The position numbers and the translations under genes are program-made. From Streptomyces netropsis (GTDB lineage Bacteria; Actinomycetota; Actinomycetes; Streptomycetales; Streptomycetaceae), in NCBI RefSeq assembly GCF_014203545.1, contig NZ_JACHJG010000024.1, positions 1-48,005 of the forward strand: a stretch of 48,005 nucleotides of DNA, in the 5' to 3' direction. Below, one piece after another: positions 31,454-39,952 of this stretch (the first letter of the stretch is position 1; each line of letters begins with the position of its first letter). The notes under the pieces were generated by a model that saw only the letters and a list, made by a program, of their open reading frames with translations, searched no databases and had not been told where the DNA came from.

Positions 31454-31495
31454 TTTGAACTAGCTTCAATACAATTTCGCACTAGTGCAAATGAC
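31454..31495. promoter_or_regulatory. Palindromic operator-like site before the GNAT gene
   Basis: An unusually AT-rich stretch holds TTGAACTAGCTTCAA (31457-31471, arms TTGAA/TTCAA) and GCACTAGTGC (31482-31491), both palindromic and both centred on CTAG. They lie 20-60 bases upstream of the GNAT start codons, where an operator would overlap the promoter. The palindromes suggest a dimeric repressor such as a MarR or TetR type; no regulator gene is adjacent. Confidence 0.5.
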
Positions 31496-31536
31496 ATGCC
31501 GCAGGTGAGGGCGGTGAGGCTCCCCTGCGGACACCG

Positions 31537-32265
31537 TCAGCGGCCGGTGACCGTCCCCGCGGTCGCCGACGCGGTGACGTCGGCGACCAGCTCCACCATG
31601 TCCGGGCCGTACGCGTCGGAGTTGACGACCTTCAGCAAATGGCAGAACGTGCCGTCGAGCCCGTGGCGGCGTGCGAGGCGGGCATGGTGCCGGGCCAGGT
31701 AGCGCACGGCCGCCTGGTTGGTGATCCCCCGCTGGCCGGAGGCGAGGAAGACCGGCCGACCGCCCTCGGGGCCGGTCAGCCGGGCGAGGAGCACGTACTC
31801 CGCCGTGCCCTTCTCCAGCCGGTAGGACTCGCCGCCGATGGTGAACGCGCCACCGTCTGCGGCGTTCTCGAAGTCGGTGTTCACGTCGACGCCCGGCAGC
31901 ATCGAGCGCAGATGCGCCTCGGTACGCCGGTTCGAGACCGGGCCTCCGACACAGAATTCGGTCCGTATCCCCAAGCCCTGACGTGCGGCGTCGTGCACCA
32001 CGATGTCCGCGTGCGCCCCGCACTCCTTGATCAGGGCGGACAGTTCGAGCAGCGCGAAGGCGTCGTGACGGGAGACGCTGCGGCCGCTCGCGCTCGGGTC
32101 CTGGTTGACCACCAGGAGACACTCCGAACCGCCCGGCAGCCCGAAGAACTGCTGCTTGCGGCGGAGCTGGCGGCGCCACAGGTAGGTGCGGAAGAACCAG
32201 CCCGCGGCGGCACTGACCCCGCTGGCCACCAACCCCAGGGCGATGTTGCGTACGTCGTCGTTCAT
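31537..32265 (-). CDS. Membrane-anchored hypothetical protein
   Basis: A 242-residue protein with one N-terminal membrane segment (about residues 7-28, NIALGLVASGVSAAAGWFF) followed by a basic WRRQLRRKQQ stop-transfer stretch, so the main domain is cytoplasmic. That domain reads CLLVVNQDPSASGRSVSRHD, ALIKECGAHADIVVHDAARQ, TEFCVGGPVSNRRTEAHL and GRPVFLASGQRGITNQAAVR. This looks like an alpha/beta nucleotide-binding-like fold. I do not recognise a named family. Its TTC/ATG start region is 85 bp from the AnmK gene on the same strand. Confidence 0.7.
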   Translation of the reverse strand: MNDDVRNIALGLVASGVSAAAGWFFRTYLWRRQLRRKQQFFGLPGGSECLLVVNQDPSASGRSVSRHDAFALLELSALIKECGAHADIVVHDAARQGLGIRTEFCVGGPVSNRRTEAHLRSMLPGVDVNTDFENAADGGAFTIGGESYRLEKGTAEYVLLARLTGPEGGRPVFLASGQRGITNQAAVRYLARHHARLARRHGLDGTFCHLLKVVNSDAYGPDMVELVADVTASATAGTVTGR

Positions 32266-32350
32266 GGGCGCGGAGCCTACGCGTCGTCACCGACGGCCCG
32301 ACAGACAGCAGTCGCCCGGGCCGGATCCACCAAGGGCTCGCCAGGGCTGA

Positions 32351-33535
32351 TCACGGCCGGCCCGCCACCCTCAGCCGGACGGGAGCGCCGCCGTCCACCG
32401 GCGGTGGCAGCCGCAGTGGCCCGGCACCGGGCGTGATCGAGCCGAGGACACTCGCGTGCCGGGCGCCGGTGCACGCCGGCAGCGTTCCGGCCAGCCCGTG
32501 CGCGGTCAGGAACCCCAGCACCGCGAAGGCGTACGCCTCCTTGGCCTCCGCCGGCACGCCCAACTCGTCGGAGGTGCGCACCGGGACGCCGGTGAGCTCG
32601 GCCCGGAGCATTCTCATCAGTGTCGGATTGCACGTGCCGCCCCCGGAGGCGACGACCTCGGTACCCCCGCAGTCCCGGACGGCGGCGGCGACGGTGTGTG
32701 CGGTGAGCGCGGTGACCGTGGCCAGGATGTCGTCGGCCTCGAGTGGCTCCAGCCCCGCCGAGGCGGCCAGCAGGTACGGCAGGTGGAAGAGCTCCTTGCC
32801 GGTGGTCTTCGGGGCGGGGCGCGCGTAGTACGGCTCGTCGAGCAGCCGGTCCAGCAGCGGTCGGCTCACTCTGCCCCGGGCGGCCATGGCGCCGTGTTCG
32901 TCGATGGCACACCGTCCGTGGGTGAGATACCGGGCGGCCGCGTCGATCAGGGCGTTCCCGGGCCCGGTGTCGTATGCGTACGGCGCCCGGGCGCCGCCGC
33001 TCACGGTGATGTTGGCGATGCCGCCGAGGTTGAGCGCGACCGGGCATCCGGGCCTGTCGCGCAACCACATGACGTCCACCATGCCGACCAGCGGGGCGCC
33101 CTGACCACCGGCGGCCACGTCGGCGGAGCGGAAGTCCGAGACGACCGGCAGGCCGGTGCGCTCGGCGATCCAGGCGGCCCCGCCGATCTGGAGGGTGCCG
33201 TGGACGCGGCCGTTCTCCGTCCAGTGGAAGACGGTCTGTCCGTGCGAGGCGACGAGGTCGGCCCGGCCTCCGCACAACTCCCGGTCGGCCCGGTCGGCGG
33301 CCTCGGCGAAGGCCTGTCCGATGCGGCTGTCCAGTCGGCACACGGTCTCGAGGGTGGTGTGCGCCGGAGGCAGGGCGGCGGCGATCTCGGCACGGAGCCG
33401 CTCCCCGTACACCTGGCTGATCATGCCGAGAGGCGTCAGGTGGAGGGTGTCCCCCTCGACCCGCAGGTCGGCCGCCGCCGCGTCGACGGCGTCGTACGAG
33501 GTCCCCGACATCAAACCGATCACCCGCATGGCCAT
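32351..33535 (-). CDS. anmK: Anhydro-N-acetylmuramic acid kinase
   Basis: A 394-residue AnmK. The N-terminal MRVIGLMSGTSYDAVDAAAA holds the phosphate-binding MSGTS-x-D motif, VASHGQTVFHW and VALNLGGIANITV follow, APYAYDTGPGNALIDA is the conserved DTGPGN site, and EVVASGGGTCNPTLMRML closes the fold. It phosphorylates 1,6-anhydro-MurNAc with ring opening, giving MurNAc-6-phosphate for cell-wall recycling. It starts 16 bases downstream of the MFS transporter stop, so the two are one operon. No MurQ etherase is seen in the window; an RpiR/MurR-type regulator lies 9 kb away. Confidence 0.9.
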   Translation of the reverse strand: MAMRVIGLMSGTSYDAVDAAAADLRVEGDTLHLTPLGMISQVYGERLRAEIAAALPPAHTTLETVCRLDSRIGQAFAEAADRADRELCGGRADLVASHGQTVFHWTENGRVHGTLQIGGAAWIAERTGLPVVSDFRSADVAAGGQGAPLVGMVDVMWLRDRPGCPVALNLGGIANITVSGGARAPYAYDTGPGNALIDAAARYLTHGRCAIDEHGAMAARGRVSRPLLDRLLDEPYYARPAPKTTGKELFHLPYLLAASAGLEPLEADDILATVTALTAHTVAAAVRDCGGTEVVASGGGTCNPTLMRMLRAELTGVPVRTSDELGVPAEAKEAYAFAVLGFLTAHGLAGTLPACTGARHASVLGSITPGAGPLRLPPPVDGGAPVRLRVAGRP

Positions 33536-33551
33536 CCGTCCGTTCTCTTCC

Positions 33552-34868
33552 TCAGTCGCGCAACGCGCGCCGATGGTCGTCCCCGCGCAGCGTCAGCAGC
33601 GCGACCGCACTGATCGCGCAGGTCACCGCGGTGTAGTAGGCCGGGATGTCGGCACTGCCTGTGTGTTTGACCAGCTCGGTGATGATGAGGCCGGCGCAGC
33701 CCGCGAAGACCGCGTTGGCCAGCGAGTAGGCCAGCCCCGATCCCGTGCAGCGCACCCTGGTGGGAAACATCTCCGCCAGCATGGCGGGCCCCGGCCCCGC
33801 CATCAGCCCGACCACCGCTCCGGCCAGGAGGACCACGAGGCCCTTGGCCACCGTCGGCGTGCTCCCGCTCCGGACGGTCCACAGCAACGGGAAGGCGAGC
33901 AGAACGACCAGTCCCGCTCCTGTCAGCATGACGGGCCGGCGGCCGACACGGTCACTCAGCACTCCGGCCGGCAGGATGGTCAGGGCGAACCCGACGTTGG
34001 CCAGGACGGCTGCCGTCAGTGCCTCCTGGAACGTGGCACCGAGCGTGTTCTGGAGGTACGCCGGAAGGACGACCAGGAAGGTGTATCCGGCCGCCGACCA
34101 GCCCATGATCCGCCCGATGCCCGTCACGACGGACCGGAACGCCTCACCCGGGGCGGCCGGGGACCCCCGTGGCCCGGTGCCGGTGCGGCTCGTCCGCCGG
34201 AACGCGGGCGTCTCGTCAAGCCTCAAACGGAGCCACAGCGCCACCAGGCCGAGGGGCAGCGCCAGGAGGAACGGCACCCGCCATCCCCAGTCGTACAGTG
34301 CGCGCTCCCCGAGTACGGCCGCCGCCCCCGCGGCCAGCCCCGCACCGGCGAGCAGCCCCAGGGCGACCGTGAACGACTGCCAGGCCCCGTACAGGCCACG
34401 CCTCCCCTGCGGGGCGGACTCCGTCATCAGCGAGACCGCACCACCGAACTCCCCTCCCGCGGAGAGGCCTTGCAGGACGCGCACCGAGGTGAGCATCCAG
34501 GGCGCGGCGGCACCGAGCGTGGCGTAGGTGGGCAGCAGTCCGATCGCCGTGGTGGAGCCGGTCATGAGGAGAAGGGCCAGGACGAGAGCGGGACGCCGGC
34601 CGAACCGGTCCCCGATCCGGCCGAACAGCGCCGCACCCATGGGCCGGAAGAAGAAGGCGAGCGCGAACGACGCATAGGTCTTGATGAGACTCTCGGTGCC
34701 GTCCCCCGTGCCTCCGCCGAAGAAGTTGGCGGCGAAGACGGTGGCGAAGTAGCCGTACGCCCCGAACTCGTACCACTCGATGAAGTTGCCCACCGAGCCC
34801 GCGACCAGGGCGCGTCGTGCCGGTGTCCGGTGCGGGTCACCGGGGCCTTCGGCAGTGGGTACGGACAC
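33552..34868 (-). CDS. MFS transporter, metabolite:H+ symporter type
   Basis: A 438-residue 12-helix major facilitator of the metabolite:H+ symporter (ProP/ShiA-like) branch. Signature stretches are VGNFIEWYEFGAYGYFATVF at helix 1, FFRPMGAALFGRIGDRFGRR (the loop 2-3 motif) and RVLQGLSAGGEFGGAVSLMT at helix 4-5. The GTG at 34868 has GGGAGGAG upstream; the open frame runs on for more than 400 bases of unlikely sequence, including an imperfect repeat encoding GESPGESLREE just upstream. It is co-transcribed with anmK, which suggests import of a cell-wall sugar or related compound, though the family usually carries organic acids. Confidence 0.85.
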   Translation of the reverse strand: MSVPTAEGPGDPHRTPARRALVAGSVGNFIEWYEFGAYGYFATVFAANFFGGGTGDGTESLIKTYASFALAFFFRPMGAALFGRIGDRFGRRPALVLALLLMTGSTTAIGLLPTYATLGAAAPWMLTSVRVLQGLSAGGEFGGAVSLMTESAPQGRRGLYGAWQSFTVALGLLAGAGLAAGAAAVLGERALYDWGWRVPFLLALPLGLVALWLRLRLDETPAFRRTSRTGTGPRGSPAAPGEAFRSVVTGIGRIMGWSAAGYTFLVVLPAYLQNTLGATFQEALTAAVLANVGFALTILPAGVLSDRVGRRPVMLTGAGLVVLLAFPLLWTVRSGSTPTVAKGLVVLLAGAVVGLMAGPGPAMLAEMFPTRVRCTGSGLAYSLANAVFAGCAGLIITELVKHTGSADIPAYYTAVTCAISAVALLTLRGDDHRRALRD

Positions 34869-35123
34869 CGGGGTCTCCTCCCTGAGCGACTCGCCGGGCG
34901 ACTCCCCGAGCGACTCCCTGGGCGCGGGTGTCACGGCCGGGTGCGAACGAAGAAGCATACGGCCGCGTGGTCGCGCATGCCGGGAATTCATCACACCTTG
35001 AGCAGCCGTGAGACCCGTGGGCGCCGGGCCCGTAGTACTGGACGGCAAGCGCGTACGGACATCGGCACACATGATTCCCGACCATCCGTACGCATCACAC
35101 CCCCCGAGCCGGAGGTCGATCCG

Positions 35124-36332
35124 TTGAACCACCGTCGTGTCAATCGTCGCCGCGGAGCCGTCGCCGTCGCCGCTGCCGCCGCCGTAGTGGCGGCGGCGAC
35201 GCTGCTCCCCCACGCCGACGCGAGTACGGACAAGCCGAGCAGGGACGAACCCGGCACTCCTCGGACCTTCACCTCGCAGTCGGCCGCGCACCTCGCGGCA
35301 TCCCTCGAACCGGGTGTCCGGGAGAAGACGGCGGGCTGGTACCTGGACGGCTCCACGGGCCGGATGGTCGTGAACGTCACGGCCGAGGAAGCCGCGCGGC
35401 GCGTCGAGGCCACCGGTGCCGTACCGCGGATCGTGCGGAACAGCACCGCCGCGCTGCGGGGCGCGACCCGGACGCTGAGCGACCGGGCCTCGGTGCCCGG
35501 CACCGCCTGGTCGATCGACCCGAAGACCAACAAGGTCGTGGTCACCGCCGACAGGACGGTGACCGGGGCCAAGCTCGACGCCCTCATGAAGGTCGCCGGC
35601 GGTATGGGCGAGCTGGTGCGCGTCAAGCGTTCATCGGGCGAGTTCAAGCGGTACGAGGGCAGCCCGCCGCCGGTCGGCACCGGACGGCCCGGCTCACGGA
35701 CGCGGGCACGAGGTGACGCCCCGGGAGCCGGTGCGCTCATCGGCGGCCGGGCCATCTTCGGCGGGGGTTCCCGGTGCTCCCTCGGCTTCAACGTCACGTT
35801 CCAGGGGGCACCGGCGTTCCTCACGGCGGGTCACTGCGGCAACGCCTCGCGGACGTGGACGGCGGACCAGGCGGGCGGCACGCCTCTGGGCACGGTCGTC
35901 GACTCGCAGTTCCCCGGCGCTGACTTCGCCCTGGTGACGTACGACGACCCCAACGCTCAGGCGGCGAGCGCGGTCGACCTGCTGAACGGCACGGTCCAGC
36001 AGATCAGCGGGGCCGCCGAGGCGAATGTGGGCATGCGGGTGCAGCGGGTCGGCAGCACGACCGGGCTGAAGGACGGCACCGTGACCGGGCTGGGCGCCAC
36101 GGTGAACTACGGCAACGGAGACATCGTGAACGGCCTCATCCAAACGGACGTGTGCGCCGAACCGGGCGACAGCGGAGGCTCGCTGTTCGCCGACGACTCG
36201 GCGGTGGGACTCACCTCCGGCGGCAGTGGCGACTGCACCCAAGGCGGCGAGACCTTCTTCCAGCCGGTGACCGCCGCACTGCGGGCCACCGGTGCCGCCC
36301 TGGGGGCCGACGGCGGAGCGGCACGGCGGTGA
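35124..36332 (+). CDS. Streptogrisin-like S1 serine protease
   Basis: A 402-residue secreted protease precursor. A signal peptide (MNHRRVNRRRGAVAVAAAAA and following hydrophobic residues to ADA) is followed by an alpha-lytic-type propeptide (about residues 40-205: HLAASLEPGVREKTAGWYLD, GSTGRMVVNVTAEEAARRVE). The mature domain begins near GALIGGRAIFGGGSRCSLGF and has catalytic His in FLTAGHCGN (about 238), Asp in GADFALVTYDD (about 267) and Ser in CAEPGDSGGSLF (about 347). It degrades extracellular protein after self-cleavage of the propeptide. The TTG at 35124 has GGAGG eight bases upstream. It is divergent from the MFS gene. Confidence 0.9.
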   Translation: MNHRRVNRRRGAVAVAAAAAVVAAATLLPHADASTDKPSRDEPGTPRTFTSQSAAHLAASLEPGVREKTAGWYLDGSTGRMVVNVTAEEAARRVEATGAVPRIVRNSTAALRGATRTLSDRASVPGTAWSIDPKTNKVVVTADRTVTGAKLDALMKVAGGMGELVRVKRSSGEFKRYEGSPPPVGTGRPGSRTRARGDAPGAGALIGGRAIFGGGSRCSLGFNVTFQGAPAFLTAGHCGNASRTWTADQAGGTPLGTVVDSQFPGADFALVTYDDPNAQAASAVDLLNGTVQQISGAAEANVGMRVQRVGSTTGLKDGTVTGLGATVNYGNGDIVNGLIQTDVCAEPGDSGGSLFADDSAVGLTSGGSGDCTQGGETFFQPVTAALRATGAALGADGGAARR

Positions 36333-36391
36333 CGACGCCGAAGAGGCGGTGGCGGCACCGTTCGCGCTCAACGGGCTTGGCCGTACGCGCT

Positions 36392-36419
36392 GTTCACTCT
36401 GCTGAACTCCCGCTATATC
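36392..36419 (+). promoter_or_regulatory. Candidate promoter upstream of phospholipase C
   Basis: GTTCACTCTGC (36392-36402) resembles a PhoP-box half repeat (consensus GTTCACC-type), and TATATC (36414-36419) looks like a -10 element. Phosphate control would make sense for a phospholipase C, but the second half repeat is poor, so this is only a suggestion. Confidence 0.3.
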
Positions 36420-36476
36420 CTCGCGGCCGGATCACCGGCAGCCGGTTCGCCCCGTCCTGCGCGAGGAGGGAGCAGC

Positions 36477-36617
36477 ATGCCCATACGACTACGTTCGCCA
36501 CACGTACCGCGCCGCTTCACCCTGACGACACGCCCCCTTCCCCGGCGCTCGCTGCCCTTGGAGCACCCTGTTCGATACAGCCCTCACACCCCAAGAGGTC
36601 CCCAGACTCATGGCTGA
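36477..36617 (+). CDS. 46-aa leader ORF overlapping the PLC start
   Basis: An ATG behind GAGGAGGGAGCAGC opens a 46-codon frame (MPIRLRSPHVPRRFTLTTRP ... RGPQTHG) whose TGA (36615-36617) lies five bases inside the phospholipase C gene in another frame. The ribosome binding site is much better than that of the PLC gene itself (AAGAGGT about 11 bases away). It may therefore be a translated upstream ORF that couples or limits PLC translation. The peptide is Arg/Pro-rich with no recognisable family. Confidence 0.4.
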   Translation: MPIRLRSPHVPRRFTLTTRPLPRRSLPLEHPVRYSPHTPRGPQTHG

Positions 36618-38667
36618 ACTCAATCGGCGGCGCTTCCTGCAGATCGCCGGCGCGACAGCTGGCTTCGCCGCCCTGTCGAACAGCATCGACCGTGCCGCCG
36701 CCATCCCCGCCAAGCGACGCTCCGGCACCATCAAGGACGTCGAGCACATCGTCGTGCTGATGCAGGAGAACCGTTCCTTCGATCACTACTTCGGCTCGCT
36801 GAAGGGCGTCCGCGGTTTCGGTGACCCGCGCCCGGTGACTTTGGGCAGCGGGAAGTCGGTCTGGCACCAGTCGGACGGCAGCAAGGACGTGCTGCCCTTC
36901 CGGCCGGACGCGAAGGACCTCGGCATGCAGTTCATCGCGGGCCTCAACCACGACTGGGCCGGCGGCCACAAGGCCTGGAACCAGGGCAAGTACGACCAGT
37001 GGATTCCCGCCAAGTCCGCGGGCACCATGGCGTACCTGACGCGCGAGGACATCCCGTTCCACTACGCGCTGGCCGACGCGTTCACCGTCTGCGACGCCTA
37101 CCACTGCTCCTTCATCGGTGCCACCGACCCCAATCGCTACTACATGTGGACGGGTCACACCGGGAACGACGGCAAGGGCGGCGGCCCCGTCCTCGGCAAC
37201 GAGGAAGCCGGCTACGACTGGACCACCTACCCGGAGCGGCTGGAGCGGGCGGGGGTCTCGTGGAAGGTGTACCAGGACACGGGTGACGGCCTGGACGCGG
37301 CCGGCTCCTGGGGCTGGATCAAGGACGCGTATCGCGGCAACTACGGCGACAATTCGCTGCTGTACTTCAACAAGTACCGCAACGCCAAGCCCGGCGACCC
37401 CCTCTACGACAAGGCACGTACCGGCACGAGCGTCAAGAACGGCGACGGCTACTTCGACGGCCTCAAGGCCGATGTGAAGGCGGGTAAGCTGCCGCAGATC
37501 TCTTGGATCGCCGCCCCCGAGGCATTCTCCGAGCACCCCAACTGGCCGGTGAACTACGGCGCCTGGTACATCTCCCAGGTGCTGGACGCCCTCACCTCCG
37601 ACCCCGAGGTGTGGAGCAGGACCGCGCTCTTCATCACGTACGACGAGAACGACGGCTACTTCGACCACGTCACCCCGCCGTTCCCGCCGGCCTCGGCCGC
37701 ACAGGGCGCCTCCACCGTGGACGCCGGGCTCGACGTCTTCGCCGGAAACGGCCGCTACGCAGCCGGTCCCTACGGGCTCGGCCAGCGCGTCCCCATGATC
37801 GTGGTCTCGCCCTGGAGCACGGGTGGCTACGTCTGCTCGGAGGTCTTCGACCACACGTCCATCATCCGGTTCATGGAGCGCCGCTTCGGCGTGGGCGAGC
37901 CCAATGTCTCGCCTTGGCGGCGTGCCGTCTGCGGCGACCTCACCTCGGCGTTCGACTTCCGGCTCGCACACACCGGGCCCGCCTCGCTCCCGGGCACGGC
38001 CGGCTACAGACCGACCGACAACCAACGCCATCCCGATTACGTACCGAAGCCCCCCGCGAACCCCTCTCTGCCCAAGCAGGAGAAGGGTTCGAAGCGCACC
38101 CGTCCGCTGCCCTACGCGCCGTTGGTGGACGGGTCCGCGACACCCTCGACCGGACGCTTCACGCTCACCTTCAGCGGGGGCGAAGCGGCGGGGGTGTGCT
38201 TCACCGTCACGTCCGGGAACCGCACGGACGGGCCGTGGACGTACACCACCGAGGCCGGCAAGAAGCTCTCCGACACCTGGAACTCCGCCTACTCGAAGGG
38301 CAGCCACGACCTGTCGGTGTTCGGCCCGAACGGCTTCCTGCGCACCTTCAAGGGCCGCGGCGACGCCACGGGCCCCGAGGTGACCGCCCGCCATGACGCA
38401 GGCAACGGGCGCATCGTGCTGACCCTGACCAACGCCGGCAGCGCCGCGTGCCGTCTCACGGTCGCCAACGGCTACGGCGGGAAGCGCGAGACGTTCACGG
38501 TGCGCGCGGGCGGGCGCGTGGTGCACACCGTGGATCTGCGCAAGAGCCGGCGGTGGTACGACCTGTCCGTGACGTCGGACAAGGACGGTACGTTCCTGCG
38601 CAGGTTCGCGGGGCACGTCGAGAACGGCGAGCCGGGCGTGAGCGACCCGGCGATCATCACGGGCTGA
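36610..38667 (+). CDS. Phosphocholine-type phospholipase C, Tat-exported
   Basis: A 685-residue bacterial phospholipase C of the phosphoesterase family. The N-terminus MAELNRRRFLQIAGATAGFA carries a twin-arginine signal (NRRRFLQ), so it is exported folded. The catalytic domain shows IVVLMQENRSFDHYFGSLKG (metal-binding E-N-R), HDWAGGHKAWNQGK, FTVCDAYHCSFIGATDPNRY and FITYDENDGYFDHVTPP. Two C-terminal DUF756-type beta domains follow (about residues 500-590 and 595-680; FTLTFSGGEAAGVCFTVTS, RIVLTLTNAGSAACRLTVAN). It hydrolyses extracellular phosphatidylcholine or similar lipids and may supply phosphate. A strong terminator lies 24 bases after the stop. Confidence 0.92.
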   Translation: MAELNRRRFLQIAGATAGFAALSNSIDRAAAIPAKRRSGTIKDVEHIVVLMQENRSFDHYFGSLKGVRGFGDPRPVTLGSGKSVWHQSDGSKDVLPFRPDAKDLGMQFIAGLNHDWAGGHKAWNQGKYDQWIPAKSAGTMAYLTREDIPFHYALADAFTVCDAYHCSFIGATDPNRYYMWTGHTGNDGKGGGPVLGNEEAGYDWTTYPERLERAGVSWKVYQDTGDGLDAAGSWGWIKDAYRGNYGDNSLLYFNKYRNAKPGDPLYDKARTGTSVKNGDGYFDGLKADVKAGKLPQISWIAAPEAFSEHPNWPVNYGAWYISQVLDALTSDPEVWSRTALFITYDENDGYFDHVTPPFPPASAAQGASTVDAGLDVFAGNGRYAAGPYGLGQRVPMIVVSPWSTGGYVCSEVFDHTSIIRFMERRFGVGEPNVSPWRRAVCGDLTSAFDFRLAHTGPASLPGTAGYRPTDNQRHPDYVPKPPANPSLPKQEKGSKRTRPLPYAPLVDGSATPSTGRFTLTFSGGEAAGVCFTVTSGNRTDGPWTYTTEAGKKLSDTWNSAYSKGSHDLSVFGPNGFLRTFKGRGDATGPEVTARHDAGNGRIVLTLTNAGSAACRLTVANGYGGKRETFTVRAGGRVVHTVDLRKSRRWYDLSVTSDKDGTFLRRFAGHVENGEPGVSDPAIITG

Positions 38668-38690
38668 CCGTCACCCCGGACAACCGGCCC

Positions 38691-38724
38691 GCCCTCTGCC
38701 CCCGCGCCCGCGGGGGCAGAGGGC
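38691..38724. terminator. Bidirectional terminator after PLC
   Basis: Perfect 13-base arms GCCCTCTGCCCCC (38691-38703) and GGGGGCAGAGGGC (38712-38724) with an 8-base loop sit between the PLC stop and the stop of the convergent type III PKS-like remnant. It is a textbook GC-rich bidirectional terminator. Confidence 0.9.
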
Positions 38725-38732
38725 GGCTCGCT

Positions 38733-39115
38733 CTACGGCTCGGCGATCCAGGTGCCGGTCACGGCCACCGTGGTGACCCCGGGGCCGAAGGCGATGACCA
38801 GCCCCAGGGCGCCGGGCCGGGCGGCTCGGTGAAGGTCTGCTCCAGGACGTCGAAGACCACGACGCCGGCGGTGTTGCCGCGCCGGGCGAGAGACTTCTCG
38901 CTGAGTTCGAACCTGGCCGGTGGTATGCCCAGCCCCTTGCTGACCTCGTACATGATGCGCGGCCCGCCCGTGTGACTGACGAGGAAGTCGGGCTCCGGTG
39001 AGAAGAGGGGCGTCTCGTCCTGGAGCCACGGCTTCAGGCCGGGCATGGAGTCCGCCACCACGCGGACGGACCGCACGAGCCCGGGGCCGGACGGGCCGCC
39101 GTACGTCGCAGCGCC
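38733..39115 (-). pseudogene. Type III PKS-like enzyme, frame-shifted remnant
   Basis: The minus strand reads PGLKPWLQDETPLFSPEPDF, LVSHTGGPRIMYEVSKGLGI and KSLARRGNTAGVVVFDVLEQ, then after a frame change near 38820 GALGLVIAFGPGVTTVAVTG with a TAG at 38733-38735. H-TGGP-R...GLG, R-GN-T/S...V.FVL and the GLVIAFGPG ending are the C-terminal half of chalcone/stilbene-synthase-like enzymes, including the catalytic His and Asn. The N-terminal half with the catalytic Cys is missing and the frame is broken, so it is dead. Confidence 0.6.
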
Positions 39116-39404
39116 GCCCTGACGTCCTCCGGGCCTCGCGGCCGTCCGGGTCTCACCGGCGTACGACGCCGCTACGGACTGCCCTCCGTCAGGCCGCTGG
39201 CGATGTTCTCGATGTAGAGCACCCCGCAACTGGCACTGTTCCTGAACGGGCTGGAAGCCTGGCTCGCCGGCAACCGGGAGTGGCACCGCACCAGCGCCCG
39301 CTACCACGGAACCAAGAGTCCATGAAGCGGACTACGGAACGGGCGCGCCGCGTCCAGCGCCCAACTTGCCCGCCAACCTTCGGCAGAGCCGTCGTCGGCG
39401 AACC

Positions 39405-39770
39405 TCAGCAGCAGCAGAGAGGCCCGGGGCTTCGCCGCCTGCGGAGGGCGGCGGCGATGTTCTGGTGCCCGGCCCGTCGGAGGGTGCTGACGGCGAGGTT
39501 GCGCAAGGTGGCCATGTTCTCCGGTCCGCGGCCGGTACGGATGCGGCTGGCGTCCTCGGCGAAGGTCGTGTCGCGCACGAAGTGCAGCCGGTTTTCGATA
39601 CACCGGTGCGAGCGTGCCAGTTCACCAAGCTGCTGCGGCGACGCCTGCGTCGAGGGCAAGTCGGTGATCGCGTAGATCGTCTTGCGGGTGAGTCGGCCGG
39701 TTCTGGCGTTCGCGCGGAAGCGCATGATCCGAGCGGCCTGGACCGCGCCGGCATGGCAGACCGACGGCAC
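39405..39770 (-). pseudogene. ISAs1-type transposase, C-terminal remnant
   Basis: Residues include TGRLTRKTIYAITDLPSTQA, LGELARSHRCIENRLHFVRD, TTFAEDASRIRTGRGPENMA and LRNLAVSTLRRAGHQNIAAA, the classic C-terminal end of ISAs1/IS4-type DDE transposases with the final catalytic Glu in IENRLHFVRD. The N-terminal part with the two Asp residues is absent and the 3' end runs into another frame. A terminus-like sequence lies upstream at 39865-39894, fitting the start of the degraded element. Confidence 0.7.
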
Positions 39771-39864
39771 ACCGAAGCTCCGTTGCAGGCAGACGGCTTG
39801 GGAAGGTCATCTGCATCAACGGGGTTTCGTTGCGTCAGGCACGGCCACCCCGCCATGCGACGCT

Positions 39865-39894
39865 AAAAGATCACGCGACTCCGCAACGTCCCTG
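39865..39894 (-). repeat. IS end-like sequence, copy 1
   Basis: On the minus strand this begins CAGGGACGTTGCGGAGTC and ends GTGATCTTTT. It closely resembles 41058-41089 in the same orientation. Position and orientation fit the transposase-proximal end of the ISAs1-type remnant at 39405-39770. Confidence 0.5.
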
Positions 39895-39952
39895 CGCCGG
39901 GACCTGCCATGCTGGGCAGGTTCGATTCGATCCTCACACCTTGGAGGTTCTG

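Noticed and set aside
33156..35123. Long in-frame extension upstream of the streptogrisin-like protease
   Set aside because: It runs antisense to anmK and the MFS gene; the protease has its own GGAGG-preceded TTG start followed by a proper signal peptide.
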